Source of the DNA: a virus
Reading direction: 5' to 3' (one strand)
Length of the DNA: 49,744 bases
Virus record (IMG/VR): IMGVR_UViG_3300050821_007132
Span: 1-49,744 of that record
Shown here: one piece after another, positions 6,871 through 13,307 of the stretch
How the letters are laid out: every line of letters begins with the position of its first letter
How positions within the stretch are numbered: the first letter of the stretch is position 1
Position numbers and translations under genes: made by a program
The notes under the pieces: model-generated
Database searches by the model: none
What the model saw: only the letters and a program-made list of their open reading frames with translations
Told to the model about the DNA's origin: nothing

Positions 6871-6877
6871 AATCTGC

Positions 6878-7618
6878 ATGGCAAAAGCAGACTACAACGA
6901 CAGGCTCAAGGATTACGTTGACGTTCCGACTCGCATCGCGAAGTTTTACGAGAAATTTCCTGATGGCTCTTTGCAATCGGAAATGGTGCATCTCGGACCC
7001 GAACTCGTAATCATCAAGGCGAGCGCCTATCGGACGGCGGACGATGCACGCCCCGGTATTGGGCATTCGGCGATGATTATCCCCGGCGACACGCCCTATA
7101 CCGAAGGCAGCGAAGTCGAGAATGCGGAAACATCGGCTTGGGGTCGGGCACTGGCTGCGCTCGGTTTTGAGGTAAAGAAGGGGATCGCCAGCCGCAACGA
7201 GATCGAGAGCAAACAACAGCGCTCCGAAACAGAGGCGGGCGTGCCCTGTCCGAAGTGCGGAACGCTGGGCACCATCCGCAAGGGACGCGAGGAATATGGT
7301 GGCGGCTGGTTCTGCGACAAGCGCAAGGGCGGGTGCGGAGCCAACTTCAAGGAGAAGCCGGAACCGCCTAGCGGCCCCGATCCTGCCGATACGTTCGTTG
7401 ATGGCCCGAAGATGAATCCGAATATCACGAATGGCGACCTAGCGGTTGTTGATTCGCGCGAGGTCGGGAAGCTGGCGACTCGCTTTGCGGCGAAGAAGGG
7501 CACCGGCTGGGACAAGCAGTGGAAAACGCTGCTCGAATCCCTGCACGTAACGAAAGATACGATGACGCGCCCCGCATACGAGGCGATCATGGCGGAAATC
7601 GAGGTGGACCAGCGATGA
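6878..7618 (+). CDS. recombination/ssDNA-associated protein with zinc ribbon
   Basis: Start ATG 6878 is set by the promoter just upstream; a longer frame would run through the promoter. The 246-residue product has EGSEVENAETSAWGRALA followed by ALGFEV (about 77-99), a signature common in phage proteins associated with single-strand annealing or recombination. A zinc ribbon follows, with CPKCG at about 124 and CDKRKGGC at about 146-153, then a C-terminal helical domain. First gene of the right operon; coupled by ATGA to the next. The recombination role is inferred from motif and position and could be wrong. Confidence 0.55.
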   Translation: MAKADYNDRLKDYVDVPTRIAKFYEKFPDGSLQSEMVHLGPELVIIKASAYRTADDARPGIGHSAMIIPGDTPYTEGSEVENAETSAWGRALAALGFEVKKGIASRNEIESKQQRSETEAGVPCPKCGTLGTIRKGREEYGGGWFCDKRKGGCGANFKEKPEPPSGPDPADTFVDGPKMNPNITNGDLAVVDSREVGKLATRFAAKKGTGWDKQWKTLLESLHVTKDTMTRPAYEAIMAEIEVDQR

Positions 7619-7920
7619 GAATAGCAAACGGAGATTCCGACATTCTTCACGAGTTGCGCTGCCCTAACTGCGGGTCAAAATGGAGTTGCGTCTGCGGGTC
7701 GATGGCTCTACATCGTGACTCGTCGGATCTGAATCGGTGCCCGCTCTGCTCGGCAACGTGCGCCCACTGCCAGCAGGAACGGGTGACGGGGCGATGGTCC
7801 GAGTTGTGCGCTGACTGCGTAGCCGTGGTGAGGCGGGAGCGGCCCTACAGCGACGGCAACAACGAGCCGGACGACGCGCACGACTGGGGCATCCCTGACC
7901 CCTGGATTGGACGGCGATGA
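7615..7920 (+). CDS. multi-zinc-ribbon protein
   Basis: A 101-residue product with four Cys pairs: RCPNCGSKWSCVCG, RCPLCSATCAHCQ and LCADCV. It probably binds two zinc ions and is likely to contact nucleic acid or protein. ATGA overlaps at both ends. Confidence 0.6.
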   Translation: MRIANGDSDILHELRCPNCGSKWSCVCGSMALHRDSSDLNRCPLCSATCAHCQQERVTGRWSELCADCVAVVRRERPYSDGNNEPDDAHDWGIPDPWIGRR

Positions 7921-8177
7921 GCGCCCCGACGACACGTCTGCCGTCACTGACTGCCAACGAAATCTATTCGCTGTGTCGCCAAGCGAACGAAGATGCCACG
8001 ATTCTCGTGCAGGCGTCCGACCAACTAGGCTATGCGGTTACTAGGTTTCTCAATGCGCTGAAAGCGACTAACGAGCACTTGGCGCGATTCGAGAGCGGAT
8101 TGAAAGATGAAAAGGTACAATCGGCTAAGGCTCAAGCGTCACGACGCGGGCAAAAATCGAAGCGGACGCAAGATTAG
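7917..8177 (+). CDS. small helical protein, PTTRLP family
   Basis: An 86-residue product starting MSAPTTRLPSLTANEI; nearly the same start (MSVPTTRLPYYP) occurs in the gene at 8315, pointing to duplication or a shared N-terminal tag. The rest is helical with a basic tail. Function unknown. Confidence 0.55.
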   Translation: MSAPTTRLPSLTANEIYSLCRQANEDATILVQASDQLGYAVTRFLNALKATNEHLARFESGLKDEKVQSAKAQASRRGQKSKRTQD

Positions 8178-8198
8178 GGAAGTGAAGCGGAGGCGCAA

Positions 8199-8318
8199 GT
8201 GAGCGATCCAGCTATAGATATTGGGTTGGCGATTCTCGGCCTCGTTATAGCGATCGGCTTCGGGGTCGTTAATTACAACTTAGAGCGAATCGCAAAGGCG
8301 ATTGAGAAATTAGCATGA
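8199..8318 (+). CDS. 39-residue membrane peptide
   Basis: GGAGG ribosome site, GTG start, sequence MSDPAIDIGLAILGLVIAIG plus a polar tail; one transmembrane helix. Ends by ATGA overlap with the next gene. Function unknown. Confidence 0.55.
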   Translation: MSDPAIDIGLAILGLVIAIGFGVVNYNLERIAKAIEKLA

Positions 8319-8566
8319 GTGTTCCAACTACGCGTCTGCCGTACTACCCGTTCATCGTGCTGCAAGAACCTGACCCGAATCGGCCTGACTATCCGCCACT
8401 GAAAGCCGAAGAAGTGCGGGTGCTGAAGGTAATCGCCAATACGTTGTTCATCTCGGAGAGCGCGATCCAGTGGATGTATTTCAACGCGCAGCGGGGCGAT
8501 AAGGACGCGGGGCGCAAAGTGCTGGCGGTTCTCGCAGGGCATCCCGTCAAGATGGTGGTCGGCTAA
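8315..8566 (+). CDS. small protein, PTTRLP family
   Basis: An 83-residue product. N-terminus MSVPTTRLPYYP matches the gene at 7917; the remainder (KAEEVRVLKVIANTLFISES) is helical. Its stop codon TAA is inside a copy of the dispersed palindrome (8563-8578). Confidence 0.55.
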   Translation: MSVPTTRLPYYPFIVLQEPDPNRPDYPPLKAEEVRVLKVIANTLFISESAIQWMYFNAQRGDKDAGRKVLAVLAGHPVKMVVG

Positions 8567-8578
8567 CGCGGGCGTGAG
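8563..8578 (-). repeat. dispersed palindrome, copy 3
   Basis: Minus strand CTCACGCCCGCGTTAG, 15 of 16 to consensus. Lies between the stop of 8315-8566 and the start of the peptide gene at 8581. Confidence 0.75.
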
Positions 8579-8580
8579 AG

Positions 8581-8676
8581 ATGAAAAAGGCATTCAATAT
8601 ATTCAAGCGGTGGTATCCGTTCAGTTTTATCTTGCTGTTGGCCGTTCCAATTTTAATCGGCGCAAATCGGACTTAA
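8581..8676 (+). CDS. 31-residue membrane peptide
   Basis: MKKAFNIFKRWYPFSFILLL then AVPILIGANRT: a basic start and one hydrophobic helix. Start follows GTGAGAG. Could be a small membrane peptide or toxin-like product; role unknown. Confidence 0.45.
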   Translation: MKKAFNIFKRWYPFSFILLLAVPILIGANRT

Positions 8677-8695
8677 AATCCGTGAGCAAAGATTC

Positions 8696-8720
8696 AGGCG
8701 GGGTACGTCAAGCCCCGCCT
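8696..8720 (+). other. GC-rich hairpin
   Basis: AGGCGGGG (8696-8703), nine-base loop, CCCCGCCT (8713-8720), an eight-pair perfect stem. It runs directly into palindrome copy 4. No T-tract follows, so it is not a classical terminator; it may be an RNA processing or attenuation structure. Confidence 0.55.
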
Positions 8721-8734
8721 AACGCCCGCTAGAG
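8719..8734 (+). repeat. dispersed palindrome, copy 4
   Basis: CTAACGCCCGCTAGAG, 13 of 16; the same 16 bases occur on the minus strand at 11875-11890. It lies between a hairpin and the ATG at 8739. Confidence 0.7.
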
Positions 8735-8738
8735 AACC

Positions 8739-8957
8739 ATGAGCCACGACGACCCGCACGTCCGCCGCTGCGCCTTCTGTGGGAATTACGTGCATCGAGA
8801 CGAGTGCATTTCGGTGCTGCGGCGGAAGTACGACCGGCCCCGCTTCTGGCGGAAGGGATTCAAGCGGGATTTTAAGTGCATCCGGTGCATCGAGCGGGAC
8901 AACGAAAAGAATCTGAAAGGGCTATTTCACGTTGGCACTACGGCGACGATAGGATAG
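8739..8957 (+). CDS. basic zinc-finger protein
   Basis: A 72-residue product with CAFCGNYVHRDEC and later CIRCIERDN, a four-Cys metal site, plus many Lys/Arg. The promoter of the next operon begins inside its 3' end. Likely nucleic-acid binding, but this is inference. Confidence 0.6.
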   Translation: MSHDDPHVRRCAFCGNYVHRDECISVLRRKYDRPRFWRKGFKRDFKCIRCIERDNEKNLKGLFHVGTTATIG

Positions 8958-8960
8958 AAT
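8932..8960 (+). promoter_or_regulatory. promoter of replication initiator gene
   Basis: TTGGCA (8932-8937), 17-base spacer, TAGAAT (8955-8960). Unlike most promoters here it leaves a leader of about 90 bases before the next gene at 9058. Confidence 0.65.
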
Positions 8961-9006
8961 ACTCGTGCGAAATATCTTGCCCGTCCGTGATCAGTCATCC
9001 GCCGCC

Positions 9007-9051
9007 TCACCACCCGGTGGACCTGACACGGGCGGGCTACTGAGGTGGTGA
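9007..9051 (+). promoter_or_regulatory. leader stem that could mask the initiator ribosome site
   Basis: TCACCACC (9007-9014) is perfectly complementary to GGTGGTGA (9044-9051), and the second arm overlaps the GAGGTG ribosome site (9042-9047) of the gene starting at 9058. Folding would hide the site. A GTG frame at 8965 (28 codons, ending 9051) runs through both arms, so translation of the leader could open it. Confidence 0.4.
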
Positions 9052-9057
9052 CCTACA

Positions 9058-9744
9058 GTGAGTGTTGAGGCTGAGGCATGGGCGTGGAAGCAGCGCGTTT
9101 CGTCAACCGAAAAAATCGTACTTGTCAGATTAGCTAATCGCTCAGACGAGCACGGGGTCTGCTGGCCGGGACAGAAGGGCATCGCTGAAGATTGCTCACT
9201 CAGCCGCGAAACCGTCAACCGGGCGATTAAGCATCTCGTCGAACTCAAGAAATTAGAGATCATCCCACGACACGATGGCCTCGGGCGTCCGATGTCGAAT
9301 TACTACCAGCTTCGCGTCAATGAGGGGGGTAATGTGACGGACGATCACAGGGGTAGTGATCCTGCGTCACAGGGGATAGTGACGGACGATCACACGAATA
9401 GTCATATAGAACAGTCAGTAGAACAGAAAGATAAGACCGATGATTCGATTTCAGTTCAAGAGCTTGTCGAGTCGTGGAACGATCTCTGTCCGCCTGTCGG
9501 TCTTGCCGCAGTTCGCGAGTTGTCGCCAACGCGAAAGCAGAAGGCTGGGGCCAGAATCCGCGAACACCCCAAGGTCGGATTTTGGAATGATGTTTTTCAC
9601 AACCTACGGCGTTCGGACTTTCTGCTTGGCAAGGTGAATCGAAACGGTCACGACCCATGGCGCGCAAACTTCGACTGGCTGATCGACAACGACACGAACT
9701 GCATCAAGGTCGCGGAGGGACGTTATGCCAAGAGCGAAAGATAA
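9058..9744 (+). CDS. replication initiator / replisome organiser
   Basis: A 228-residue product. The N-terminal part has the helix-turn-helix pattern of HTH_36-type initiators (STEKIVLVRLANRSDEHG, then KGIAEDCSLSRETVNRAIKH, about 18-62). The C-terminal part has the layout of phage O-like proteins (RRSDFLLGKVNRNGHDPWRA, then DWLIDNDTNCIKVAEGRY). The middle is a polar linker encoded by DNA repeats (9334-9394) that look like iterons. As in lambda, the origin may lie inside the initiator gene. No phage polymerase is seen, so it probably recruits the host helicase. Confidence 0.75.
   Translation: MSVEAEAWAWKQRVSSTEKIVLVRLANRSDEHGVCWPGQKGIAEDCSLSRETVNRAIKHLVELKKLEIIPRHDGLGRPMSNYYQLRVNEGGNVTDDHRGSDPASQGIVTDDHTNSHIEQSVEQKDKTDDSISVQELVESWNDLCPPVGLAAVRELSPTRKQKAGARIREHPKVGFWNDVFHNLRRSDFLLGKVNRNGHDPWRANFDWLIDNDTNCIKVAEGRYAKSER
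9334..9394 (+). other. candidate origin: iterons inside the initiator gene
   Basis: GTGACGGACGATCACA occurs twice (9334-9349 and 9379-9394), with related TCACAGGGG-TAGTGA blocks between them. The repeats sit in the linker between the two initiator domains and are followed by a more AT-rich stretch (9395-9450). This matches the architecture of lambdoid origins. Confidence 0.55.
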
Positions 9745-10159
9745 GGGTGAGACAACCGAAGTCGTAACAGCATGTTCCTACGGCGGAGATGAGCATTCGG
9801 GCGGCGCGAAGTTTCCGCGATGTGCGAATTGCGGGGAAGATGCGGGGTGTTCGCGATGCCGCCAGCAAGAAATCGTGCTCAAGTGCAAACACTGCGGGAC
9901 TCTTTGGAATGGGTTTCCGTGGTGGCGTGAACGATTAACTGCGCGCAAGGAACACAACCGACTCGCTCTGGCCGGTACGACGCGATTCACGCCGAGCGGT
10001 TTCCCGATGATTGTCGAGGGCGATGGCTGGCTGCGCGCCGTGCGGATCGATGCTGTGCCGTTGAAGCGACGAATCACCGTCGATGCGCGCGGTGCCTATC
10101 TCGATCAGGACGGCAATCCGTTCGTTCCTGAAGAATGGGATCGGTCGATGTTCGTATGA
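9725..10159 (+). CDS. zinc-ribbon protein
   Basis: A 144-residue product with CANCGEDAGCSRCRQ and CKHCG (about 33-61), giving a zinc-binding module, then a basic region and a beta-rich C-terminus (ITVDARGAYLDQDGNPFVPE). Overlaps the initiator gene by 20 bases and the next by ATGA. Probably part of the replication module. Confidence 0.55.
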   Translation: MPRAKDKGETTEVVTACSYGGDEHSGGAKFPRCANCGEDAGCSRCRQQEIVLKCKHCGTLWNGFPWWRERLTARKEHNRLALAGTTRFTPSGFPMIVEGDGWLRAVRIDAVPLKRRITVDARGAYLDQDGNPFVPEEWDRSMFV

Positions 10160-10539
10160 GGGCGCGCGGATTGAAGTTTGCGCAAGCCTCAGAACACGAA
10201 GAGCAGGCGGCTTTGGTAAGCTGGGCCTTCACGTTCCGCAAATCCTATCCAGAATTGGAGATGCTGTTCGCTATCCCGAACCAAGGCGCAGCCAGACTCA
10301 AGAACCTACAAACCGAAGGCGTGATGAGAGGAGTACCGGATTTGATGCTGGCGGTAGCGCGTGGCCCGTGGCATGGGCTGTTCATCGAGCTAAAGAGACG
10401 CAAGGGCGGGAAGCTGAGCATGGAGCAGATCGGCTGGCTGTCGAGGTTGGCGGCTGAGGGCTACTGTGCGATTCGGTGTGATGGCTGGGACGAGGCCAGA
10501 GAGGGGATACTGAGATATCTGCGGGGAGAAAGTGAATGA
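10156..10539 (+). CDS. VRR-NUC domain nuclease
   Basis: A 127-residue product with the single-domain VRR-NUC pattern: an N-terminal EHEEQAALVSWA helix (Glu), AIPNQGAAR, GVPDLMLA (metal-binding Asp), and FIELKRRKGGKLSMEQ (Glu-x-Lys catalytic pair, then Gln). These PD-(D/E)XK nucleases cut structured or branched DNA. Length and order fit stand-alone phage members. ATGA coupling places it in the replication operon. Confidence 0.8.
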   Translation: MRARGLKFAQASEHEEQAALVSWAFTFRKSYPELEMLFAIPNQGAARLKNLQTEGVMRGVPDLMLAVARGPWHGLFIELKRRKGGKLSMEQIGWLSRLAAEGYCAIRCDGWDEAREGILRYLRGESE

Positions 10540-11102
10540 CCAATAACGGGAATGGGCTGGTGGTGTGGGAGGGGTTGCCTGTAGCGCGGTCGCTGGACGA
10601 GTTCGCGGCGGGCGTGCGGCGGATCGCGACGTTTCAAAAGCAATTCAAGTGGCGGCTGGCGGAATGGCTGCACAAGAACGAAGAGGCGCATGGAGACAAG
10701 ATTTGGCAGTGGGTAGACGAGTTGGGCTACAGCCATCCGCAAATCAGCAACATGCTTTGGGTCTACCGGACGATAGGCGACCAGTACGACGCGAAAGCGG
10801 ACCTGACATTCGACACTTGGCGCGAACTCGCATCACTGACGCGGGAACAACGGAAGGGAATCCTGCAAGCGGACAAGAAAATCAGCCGTGACGAGATTCG
10901 GGCGATGACGCATAAGAACGGGGCCGCGCCATCTGAGCCGACGCCCTTAATCGACGCCTTGCTGCTCGTTGGCAAGTTGCTGAGTCTGGAAGCGAAGGGC
11001 GAGGACGTGGCGGACAGGCTCTCGCCGGCGTTAGACGAATTGATTGCAGAGGCGATCCAAAAGAAGGCCAAAATTGACGAGCGGAACGAACGGAGGGTGT
11101 AA
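10536..11102 (+). CDS. helix-turn-helix DNA-binding protein (DUF3102/ParB-like flavour)
   Basis: A 188-residue helical product with a candidate helix-turn-helix VDELGYSHPQISNMLWVYR and a second helical segment TFDTWRELASLTREQRKGIL. Similar layouts occur in small plasmid/phage DNA-binding proteins related to ParB or DUF3102. Last clear gene of the replication operon. Exact family not certain. Confidence 0.5.
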   Translation: MTNNGNGLVVWEGLPVARSLDEFAAGVRRIATFQKQFKWRLAEWLHKNEEAHGDKIWQWVDELGYSHPQISNMLWVYRTIGDQYDAKADLTFDTWRELASLTREQRKGILQADKKISRDEIRAMTHKNGAAPSEPTPLIDALLLVGKLLSLEAKGEDVADRLSPALDELIAEAIQKKAKIDERNERRV

Positions 11103-11226
11103 GGGATATGGACGGAGACGAGATAGACGGCGCTGGTCGCGGGAAAAGTGCCAAATCGCCTATTAGAACCGACGTGCGCAGCCGCCCGCAGTCCTCGCAG
11201 ATAATCTCGATAGGTTCACAAGTCAT
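10882..11226 (-). CDS. doubtful minus-strand frame
   Basis: Starts by ATGA overlap with the gene 11223-11396 and begins MTCEPIEIICEDCGRLRTSV, which looks protein-like and has CxxC. After about residue 30 it becomes Pro/Ser/Arg-rich and runs antisense to 10536-11102, which looks like shadow sequence. A short real gene broken or ending early here is possible. Confidence 0.2.
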   Translation of the reverse strand: MTCEPIEIICEDCGRLRTSVLIGDLALFPRPAPSISSPSISLTPSVRSARQFWPSFGSPLQSIRLTPARACPPRPRPSLPDSATCQRAARRRLRASAQMARPRSYASSPESRHG

Positions 11227-11396
11227 GGGGCTGTCGAGAAGGCATCGACGCCATCCTCGACGGGCACGATACGCAGGCCAGTATCGTAGTCTCTGCATAC
11301 GCGATTGACGAGTTCAGGCATCAAACCGACCGCAACGAACGCATAGAATATCCGAAAGAATCCGACCAGATAGACAGCCTTGCTCACTTCGCCCAT
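11223..11396 (-). CDS. 57-residue membrane-like protein
   Basis: GGAGG lies 10 bases before ATG 11396. Sequence starts MGEVSKAVYLVGFFRIFYAF then VAVGLMPELVNRV, one hydrophobic helix and a soluble tail ending DAFSTAP. Function unknown. Confidence 0.5.
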   Translation of the reverse strand: MGEVSKAVYLVGFFRIFYAFVAVGLMPELVNRVCRDYDTGLRIVPVEDGVDAFSTAP

Positions 11397-11416
11397 TTTT
11401 CATCGCCTCCGTAGGT

Positions 11417-11560
11417 TTATCGCATCAAGTTACAGACCGTTACGAGTCTCGCGGTAATTGCGTCGGCGAGCCAGGAGCCGGCCACAAGCGCACCGGCCGC
11501 CAGCATCGCCGTTACCGCGATATATTCCAGCGTCATTAGTGGGAAGCGCACGCGGTTCAT
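11417..11560 (-). CDS. 47-residue membrane protein
   Basis: TAATG overlap with the upstream gene. MNRVRFPLMTLEYIAVTAML then AAGALVAGSWLADAI: one transmembrane helix with a basic N-terminus. Function unknown. Confidence 0.55.
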   Translation of the reverse strand: MNRVRFPLMTLEYIAVTAMLAAGALVAGSWLADAITARLVTVCNLMR

Positions 11561-11826
11561 TAGACTGCCTGCCGGAGCGCGAAGCGTACGACGTTTTCAG
11601 GATAGCCGTGCTCCAAGGCGACGTCGTACATCGGCCGCGCGATTCTCTCAGGCGCTGATTGCGCGAGTAACCAGCTTGCATTTCGGAAGCGATTCAATCC
11701 CTGAATGCGATTGCGCATGGCGATCGCAATCTCAGGTGAATCGGCCCACACGAATCCGACCACGCCGCTATTGTCGGGCGTCTCGGAAATCAGATAGCTA
11801 AATCGTGCCTGCTTTGTTGCTTTCAT
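11560..11826 (-). CDS. 88-residue protein, unknown
   Basis: GGGAGGG ribosome site before ATG 11826. Soluble product: KQARFSYLISETPDNSGVV at the start and helices around EIAIAMRNRIQ and PERIARPMYDVALEHG. No family recognised. Confidence 0.6.
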   Translation of the reverse strand: MKATKQARFSYLISETPDNSGVVGFVWADSPEIAIAMRNRIQGLNRFRNASWLLAQSAPERIARPMYDVALEHGYPENVVRFALRQAV

Positions 11827-11840
11827 CGTTCATTCCCTCC

Positions 11841-11866
11841 CGAACAGATCGTTTTGTACCCTCGTA
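11841..11866 (-). repeat. repeat GGTTACGAGGGTACAAA, copy 1
   Basis: The minus strand reads GAGGTTACGAGGGTACAAAA between genes 11887-12105 and 11560-11826; a near-identical stretch is at 13331-13355. Both lie just upstream of minus-strand genes. May be a shared regulatory site or a remnant of a duplicated gene end. Confidence 0.5.
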
Positions 11867-11874
11867 ACCTCAGT

Positions 11875-11890
11875 CTCTAGCGGGCGTTAG
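11875..11890 (-). repeat. dispersed palindrome, copy 5
   Basis: Minus strand CTAACGCCCGCTAGAG, identical to copy 4 (8719-8734). It covers the stop codon of gene 11887-12105. Confidence 0.7.
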
Positions 11891-12105
11891 CGGTATTTAT
11901 CATCGCGAGTCATGCAAGCAGGGCAGACGCAATCTGCGCCATGATCTTCGGCTGCGAGGCGGATGCCGGTGTCATGGCCCGCGCAATCGCCGCACAAGGT
12001 GCCCGGATCTGGTCGCCCGTGCTTCAATTCGTTTTTGCGATATGCTGGTCCAAACCAACTTATACCCTCGTCAGTTTTGCCGCAGCGATCACAAGTATCG
12101 TTCAT
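11887..12105 (-). CDS. zinc-ribbon protein
   Basis: A 72-residue product with three Cys pairs: CDRCGK, LCGDCAG and CVCPACM. ATGA coupled to the gene upstream. Two zinc sites are plausible. Function unknown. Confidence 0.65.
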   Translation of the reverse strand: MNDTCDRCGKTDEGISWFGPAYRKNELKHGRPDPGTLCGDCAGHDTGIRLAAEDHGADCVCPACMTRDDKYR

Positions 12106-12296
12106 AGAATATTGTTACCTTTGACTTCGATGACCTTGCCATCCGTGAGAGTGAGGACAAAATCGCATCGCTTAACCTTCGCCATTGAGTAGGCGTGTCC
12201 TTCGTTCAGGGCGCACGCAACTAGGTCGGTAGGCGTTGGGTGTCTCGCGATCACGCCGATAGCCTCTTCTATTTCACCTTTGCTCGGCCAAGTCAT
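12102..12296 (-). CDS. 64-residue protein, unknown
   Basis: Helical first half (KGEIEEAIGVIARHPTPTDL) and beta-like C-terminus (KRCDFVLTLTDGKVIEVKGN). ATGA coupled on both sides. No family recognised. Confidence 0.6.
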   Translation of the reverse strand: MTWPSKGEIEEAIGVIARHPTPTDLVACALNEGHAYSMAKVKRCDFVLTLTDGKVIEVKGNNIL

Positions 12297-12424
12297 AAAT
12301 CAGACACCTCATGTTCAAAACCGCACCTTTCGCACACCCAACGATTCGATTCGGAGCTATAATCAAACTTAAGCTCAGCGCCGCAATCTGGGCATTTTGG
12401 CATTTCATTGTCATCCATAGTCAT
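12293..12424 (-). CDS. 43-residue zinc ribbon
   Basis: Starts at ATG 12424 by ATGA overlap. MPKCPDCGAELKFDYS then WVCERCGFEHE is a textbook four-Cys zinc ribbon, nearly the whole protein. Such minimal ribbons often bind RNA polymerase, DNA or RNA, but the role here is unknown. Confidence 0.7.
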   Translation of the reverse strand: MTMDDNEMPKCPDCGAELKFDYSSESNRWVCERCGFEHEVSDL

Positions 12425-12729
12425 GATTGCGCCGGCCCTTCGACTTTGTGATCGTGCGGGCCTTCGATTTTGCAATCCACGACGGGACACCATCCGCTAT
12501 CGTCTTCCGTCGGTTGGGTTGCGCACGGTCCAATAATGACTTGCGTGCCGCCGAGAAATAGGCAGTTGTTGCATTGACATCGCATCGCGCGATGGGCGAG
12601 CGCTTCACGCTTGGTTGATTCGACGATGACATGACAATTCGGATTTTCGGCATCGCACCATCCGCTTTTGAGATAAATCCAATAGCCGTCCTCGTCGCGT
12701 TCTTGTCGCTGGATCGCTTCGCGTTTCAT
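12421..12729 (-). CDS. Cys-rich protein, unknown
   Basis: GGGAG lies about 11 bases before ATG 12729, which I prefer to longer in-frame starts. The 102-residue product has WCDAENPNCH, CQCNNC and WCPVVDCKIEGPHDH, probably two zinc sites. Coupled by ATGA to the next gene. Confidence 0.6.
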   Translation of the reverse strand: MKREAIQRQERDEDGYWIYLKSGWCDAENPNCHVIVESTKREALAHRAMRCQCNNCLFLGGTQVIIGPCATQPTEDDSGWCPVVDCKIEGPHDHKVEGPAQS

Positions 12730-12731
12730 TT

Positions 12732-12866
12732 TTATAGCTCCCGTTTGAGTGGCCATCCGAACATACAGGCCAATATCAGAACCCCCATACGGCATTCGGC
12801 GCAATCCGAATCCCAACGATAATTATCGCTAGGATAGAAGTGCCAGCGGTGCAATTCCCTAGGCAA
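12732..12866 (-). CDS. possible 44-residue Cys/aromatic peptide
   Basis: Reading from TTG 12866 gives MPRELHRWHFYPSDNYRWDS then DCAECRMGVLILACMF, a CxxC and a hydrophobic helix, ending just before the next ATG. A rival frame starts GTG 12871 (GTGA overlap) and encodes a 31-residue Ile-rich membrane peptide ending at 12776. Only one is likely real. A perfect palindrome CGATAATTATCG lies at 12817-12828. Confidence 0.35.
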   Translation of the reverse strand: MPRELHRWHFYPSDNYRWDSDCAECRMGVLILACMFGWPLKREL

Positions 12867-12867
12867 A

Positions 12868-13011
12868 TCACGCCTGCCGTTTCAGCGTCTTGTGAAATCG
12901 ATTCATTGCGGAATTAACCATCCGCGTCATCTCGCGCGCTCGTTCCTCTTCAAGCACAGATGCAAGAGCATCGACGCCGCGCCAGAACGCATTAAGTTCG
13001 CCAGCGGTCAT
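12868..13011 (-). CDS. 47-residue protein with LxAFWxGV motif
   Basis: Begins MTAGELNAFWRGVDALASVL, and the FWxGV segment is shared with gene 5141-5332 in the other minus-strand operon. The rest is a basic helix. Function unknown. Confidence 0.5.
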   Translation of the reverse strand: MTAGELNAFWRGVDALASVLEEERAREMTRMVNSAMNRFHKTLKRQA

Positions 13012-13022
13012 TGTTTTTGCGC

Positions 13023-13307
13023 CTACGCGAAGGGCGCGCTTGACTTCGGCTCCATTGAAATGTTGACGGGGTTGCGTTCGTGCAAGCAGCGCAATCCCTC
13101 GACAATTGGGCAACCATTGTTGCGGCAATCTTCGTCGTTCGCATGCGCGCCGTCAGAGTGCGCGTTGTGTTGGCCGCTCGACTCGAAACAGACTCGGCAG
13201 AGGCAAATGTCGATACACCCGTCGATGCTGGAATGGGTTAACACTCCACAGCATCGGCAGGGAGCGACCACGTTAATCCCGCGTCTGAACTTGCCTTTAT
13301 TCGCCAT
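13023..13307 (-). CDS. Cys-rich zinc protein
   Basis: GGAGG lies eight bases before ATG 13307; an ATG two codons earlier is too close. About 94 residues with PCRCCGV, CIDICLCRVCFE, and later CRNNGC and LRCLHER, enough for two metal sites. Function unknown. Confidence 0.6.
   Translation of the reverse strand: MANKGKFRRGINVVAPCRCCGVLTHSSIDGCIDICLCRVCFESSGQHNAHSDGAHANDEDCRNNGCPIVEGLRCLHERNPVNISMEPKSSAPFA

Noticed and set aside
8696-8720. GC-rich hairpin as an intrinsic terminator
   Set aside because: The eight-pair stem is perfect but is followed by AACGCCCGC and not by a T-tract.
11108-11308. 66-codon plus-strand frame after the replication operon
   Set aside because: No proper ribosome-site spacing, Arg/Ser-rich, and overlaps the better supported minus-strand gene 11223-11396.
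12817-12828. Perfect palindrome CGATAATTATCG as an operator
   Set aside because: Single copy, inside a probable small coding frame, with no promoter beside it.
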